Below are positions 6,681 through 8,352 of a DNA stretch of 8,352 bases, one piece after another. Location: NCBI GenBank assembly GCA_038231495.1, contig JBBRLG010000339.1, forward strand, positions 1-8,352, given 5' to 3'. A program made the position numbers and the translations under genes. Within the stretch, counting starts at the first letter, position 1, and each line of letters starts with the position of its first letter. This DNA is from JBBRLG01 sp038231495. Lineage in GTDB: Bacteria > Planctomycetota > Planctomycetia > Gemmatales > Gemmataceae. The notes below the pieces were generated by a model. The model worked only from the letters and a program-made list of their open reading frames with translations, was not told the DNA's origin and made no database searches.

Positions 6681-7979
6681 GGGGACGGGTGTTCGCAACT
6701 CGGAGGTACGCTCGCCGCCGCCGGCAACACCGAAGAAGCTCTTGTGTTCCGCGAGGAAGCCGTCACGGTCGGCGCCGACCTGGTGCGGCGCTGTCCCGAA
6801 AGCGACAAATTCCGCACGTCTCTCGCTGCTTACCGCTACGCCCTGGCCCTTGAATACGCCGATCGGGGGAACACCCGGAAGGCGGAGGAACTATACCGCG
6901 ACTCCTTCGAGGAAAGCCAACACCTGATGGCGAAGTACCCCGCTGACTCGGTCCGGTACGGCTACTACGCTACGGCCAGGCGCGGGCACGCCCTCTTACG
7001 GTTGACAAACCCCCAAAATCCCGCTCGCTATCTGGAGGAAGTCAACGCCCTTCTCCAAACGGGGGAGGAAATCCCCAAGGACCGCGCGAATTGGTCCGCA
7101 TTCGTCGAGCCCTTTCTCCAAAACTATTGGGAGGCGGCCGAGGTTCTGGAACGGCTGGGGCGGCAAGACGCAGCGGTTGCCATGCACGCCCGCGGTGTGC
7201 GGCTTCTCCAGGATATTTCGGACCGCAACCCGTCCGACTGCTCGGCCCGACGGTCAGCTGCCGTGGGCCGGCACGAGCAGGGGCAGCGGCGCTGGGCCTC
7301 GGACCCCGACGGTGCTGGCAGGGAGTTTCGCCTCACAAGGGGGTTGTTCGATTCCCTCATCTTGGATTTTCCCCAGGATTCCCATGTGTGGATGCTGTAT
7401 GCGACTTTCCTGGCGACCTGCCCGGACCCCAACATACGGAATCTTTCCAGGGCCGAAAAATACGCCAAGGAAGCCGTGGCGCGAAACCCCAAGGATGCGG
7501 ACGCGCAGGGGGTATTGGGGATCTGTCTGTGCGAGGCCGGCAAATACGCCGAAGCCCACAAGGAATTGAAGGGGTGCCTGGAGCGCGGCGGCGGTAGAGC
7601 CGAGGGGGTCGGCTACGCGCTGTATCGGTGTTATCTCGCCCAGGCCCGTTGGGGGTTGGGAGATCGCGACGGAGCCAAGGGCGAGTTGCGCAAGGTCTCC
7701 GCCGTGCTCCACGGCGAGTGGTTGGTGTCCTGGGAAATCTGGGCGGCCCCTGACCGATCGTGGCGGCTCATCGAAGGCACCGACCCGCCCTCGCGGCGCA
7801 AGGAGGCCGCTTGTGGGTTGAAAAAGCAAGGAATCCCCGAAGGAACGTGCGGAACGGTGCCCGGAAATGGCAGGGAAAAGAAGGTGAGGTCCGGTGACGC
7901 GGGTTGGATCCTCACACTGCTCTCCGTTTGCCTCGACAATGCGAACCGATTGGGGAAGTGTGGCGAGGTAACGCTGTAA
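6381..7979 (+). pseudogene. Remnant of a Ser/Thr protein kinase-TPR gene, internally deleted and with an in-frame TAG
   Basis: One frame runs from about 6381 to TAA at 7977-7979, broken by TAG at 6678-6680. It opens with NIVKLLAVGEVEGLPYFAMEY and LPGGSLAQAL, which match the alphaC-beta4-beta5-hinge part of planctomycete bacterial Ser/Thr kinases. The P-loop, catalytic Lys, HRD and DFG are all missing. The frame passes directly into a TPR region (from about 6477). Across the TAG the sequence reads EYRFD-stop-GDGCSQLGGTLAAAGNTEEA, continuous TPR-like protein, so the codon was probably TTG (Leu). Such kinases usually have a kinase, a membrane helix and C-terminal TPRs. Here only a hinge piece and the TPR part remain. 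A functional kinase is excluded. Confidence 0.7.
6744..7979 (+). CDS. TPR protein, C-terminal half of the broken kinase-TPR gene
   Basis: The frame is open from 6681. GTG at 6744 gives 411 residues, but no good ribosome site marks it. TPR-like helices lie at about residues 31-64 (ALALEYADRGNTRKAEELYR), 129-162 (AAEVLERLGRQDAAVAMHA) and 253-286 (AQGVLGICLCEAGKYAEAHK), with CYLAQARWGLGDRDGAKGEL at about 296-315. The stretch YATFLATCPDPNIRNLSRAE is typical of the C-terminal TPR tails of planctomycete kinases. TPRs mediate protein binding. The last 20 or so residues (from about 391) are encoded opposite the recombinase fragment, so the natural C-terminus was probably lost. It is likely part of a decayed gene, although the long open frame suggests recent decay. 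Confidence 0.55.
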   Translation: MFREEAVTVGADLVRRCPESDKFRTSLAAYRYALALEYADRGNTRKAEELYRDSFEESQHLMAKYPADSVRYGYYATARRGHALLRLTNPQNPARYLEEVNALLQTGEEIPKDRANWSAFVEPFLQNYWEAAEVLERLGRQDAAVAMHARGVRLLQDISDRNPSDCSARRSAAVGRHEQGQRRWASDPDGAGREFRLTRGLFDSLILDFPQDSHVWMLYATFLATCPDPNIRNLSRAEKYAKEAVARNPKDADAQGVLGICLCEAGKYAEAHKELKGCLERGGGRAEGVGYALYRCYLAQARWGLGDRDGAKGELRKVSAVLHGEWLVSWEIWAAPDRSWRLIEGTDPPSRRKEAACGLKKQGIPEGTCGTVPGNGREKKVRSGDAGWILTLLSVCLDNANRLGKCGEVTL

Positions 7980-8195
7980 GATTCGGTACATGGCTCCGGG
8001 CTTGATGCCGTGGTCGCCGAGTTCAACAGCTCTCGAATTGCGCTGCGCGCGGAAGAGGGGACCGCTCGTCAGGCCCGCTTTCTCGATGTATTCCTGAATG
8101 GCCTGGGCGGCGGCGAAATGAAGCCCGATGGTGCGACGCTTGTCGCCTTTCTCCGTTAGCCGGATCGGTGCCCCGCGTTCATCCGCCTCGATGTA
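7916..8195 (-). pseudogene. Tyrosine recombinase (phage-integrase family) fragment, truncated at both ends
   Basis: The minus frame below TGA 8196-8198 reads EADERGAPIRLTEKGDKRRT, IGLHFAAAQAIQEYIEKAG and LTSGPLFRAQ, and then KPGAMYRILQRYLATLPQSV. The T-E-K-G-D-K-R-R-T-I-x-L-H motif is the beta-hairpin lysine segment of tyrosine recombinases, followed by the usual P-L-F and helix with Y-R-x-L. The upstream catalytic Arg box and the downstream H-x-x-R, GH and Tyr boxes are absent, so it cannot act. The match fades near 7916, where the frame continues as a shadow of the TPR gene. The upstream end abuts the transposase tail. Confidence 0.65.
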
Positions 8196-8198
8196 TCA

Positions 8199-8352
8199 AA
8201 AAGAACTGCGTCCCGAATGGCACTTCCTGAAGCCTCTAAGCCTTTGCATGGCGGGCCTTACGCGCTTTGTTGCGGGGAACTTTGAGGAACGGGTAGTGCT
8301 TTTGTCGGCGCTTGCGGGCCCGCGGTTCGCTCCGGTCGGGCCGGTCGCCCAC
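8199..8352 (-). mobile_element. Right part of an IS4-like insertion sequence inserted in or beside the recombinase fragment
   Basis: After the transposase stop, about 37 bases (8199-8235, minus strand AGGCTTCAGGAAGTGCCATT onward to CAGTTCTTTTT) separate it from recombinase-like codons that begin at about 8192. This short tail probably carries the element's terminal inverted repeat. The partner end and any target duplication are outside the window. The exact boundary is inferred. Confidence 0.4.
8236..8352 (-). CDS. IS4-like transposase, C-terminal end (cut by window edge)
   Basis: The last 38 codons of a minus-strand frame end at TAG 8236-8238. They read VGDRPDRSEPRARKRRQKHY, then PFLKVPRNKARKARHAKA. 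The N-R/D-R-S-E-P-R-x-x-K-R-R-x-K-x-Y/F-x-x-L-x-x-P-R pattern is the usual basic C-terminus of IS4-family DDE transposases. The catalytic part lies outside the window, so whether the gene is intact cannot be judged. Confidence 0.55.
   Translation of the reverse strand: MGDRPDRSEPRARKRRQKHYPFLKVPRNKARKARHAKA

Noticed and set aside
7254..7991. Minus-strand ORF beginning MYRILQRYLATLPQ
   Set aside because: Only its first 25 or so residues are recombinase-like and they belong to the fragment listed. The rest is antisense of the TPR frame.

Overview
The window looks like chromosome from a high-GC planctomycete, most likely in or near the Gemmataceae. This is inferred from three things: an LEPR-XLL-like amino terminus on a giant modular surface protein, a planctomycete-style Ser/Thr kinase-TPR remnant, and fragments of transposase and tyrosine recombinase. 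No rRNA, tRNA or CRISPR array is visible. No named species can be assigned.

Left three quarters (1-6264, minus strand): one giant extracellular or surface-type gene that runs off the left edge. I read this frame codon by codon. It is open over 2,088 codons except for a single in-frame TAA at 5842-5844, which falls inside the DUF4214 domain. Domain order from the N-terminus is: LEPR-XLL-like leader, about four DUF4214 units, two closely related Ig-like domains, two SbsA-type Ig-like domains, a carboxypeptidase-regulatory-like domain, a conserved beta-rich module, an AT-richer Cys-containing region, a Pro-rich linker, TSP3-like calcium loops, LVIVD-type propeller repeats, two more Ig-like domains, and the start of a beta-helical region. 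The long plus-strand ORFs opposite it are GC-bias shadows.

Control region (6265-6394): the giant gene has a good Shine-Dalgarno and a sigma70-like promoter (perfect -35 TTGACA, 17-bp spacer, weak -10 TAGGGT). Its leader of about 95 nt contains two hairpins and a repeated 10-mer that could pair alternatively. The -35 element lies in DNA that codes for a kinase remnant on the other strand.

Right quarter (6333-8352): a graveyard of broken genes. A plus-strand kinase-TPR remnant has lost most of its kinase domain, and its TPR part is split by an in-frame TAG at 6678-6680. Its 3' end runs into antisense DNA of a tyrosine-recombinase fragment (minus strand), which abuts the C-terminal end of an IS4-like transposase running off the right edge. 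The window therefore shows a large surface-protein gene next to a site of repeated insertion and deletion. I found no convincing new multi-gene system. The most testable oddities are the two isolated in-frame stops, the chimeric promoter, the structured leader and a dense G-tract array inside the Pro-rich linker.
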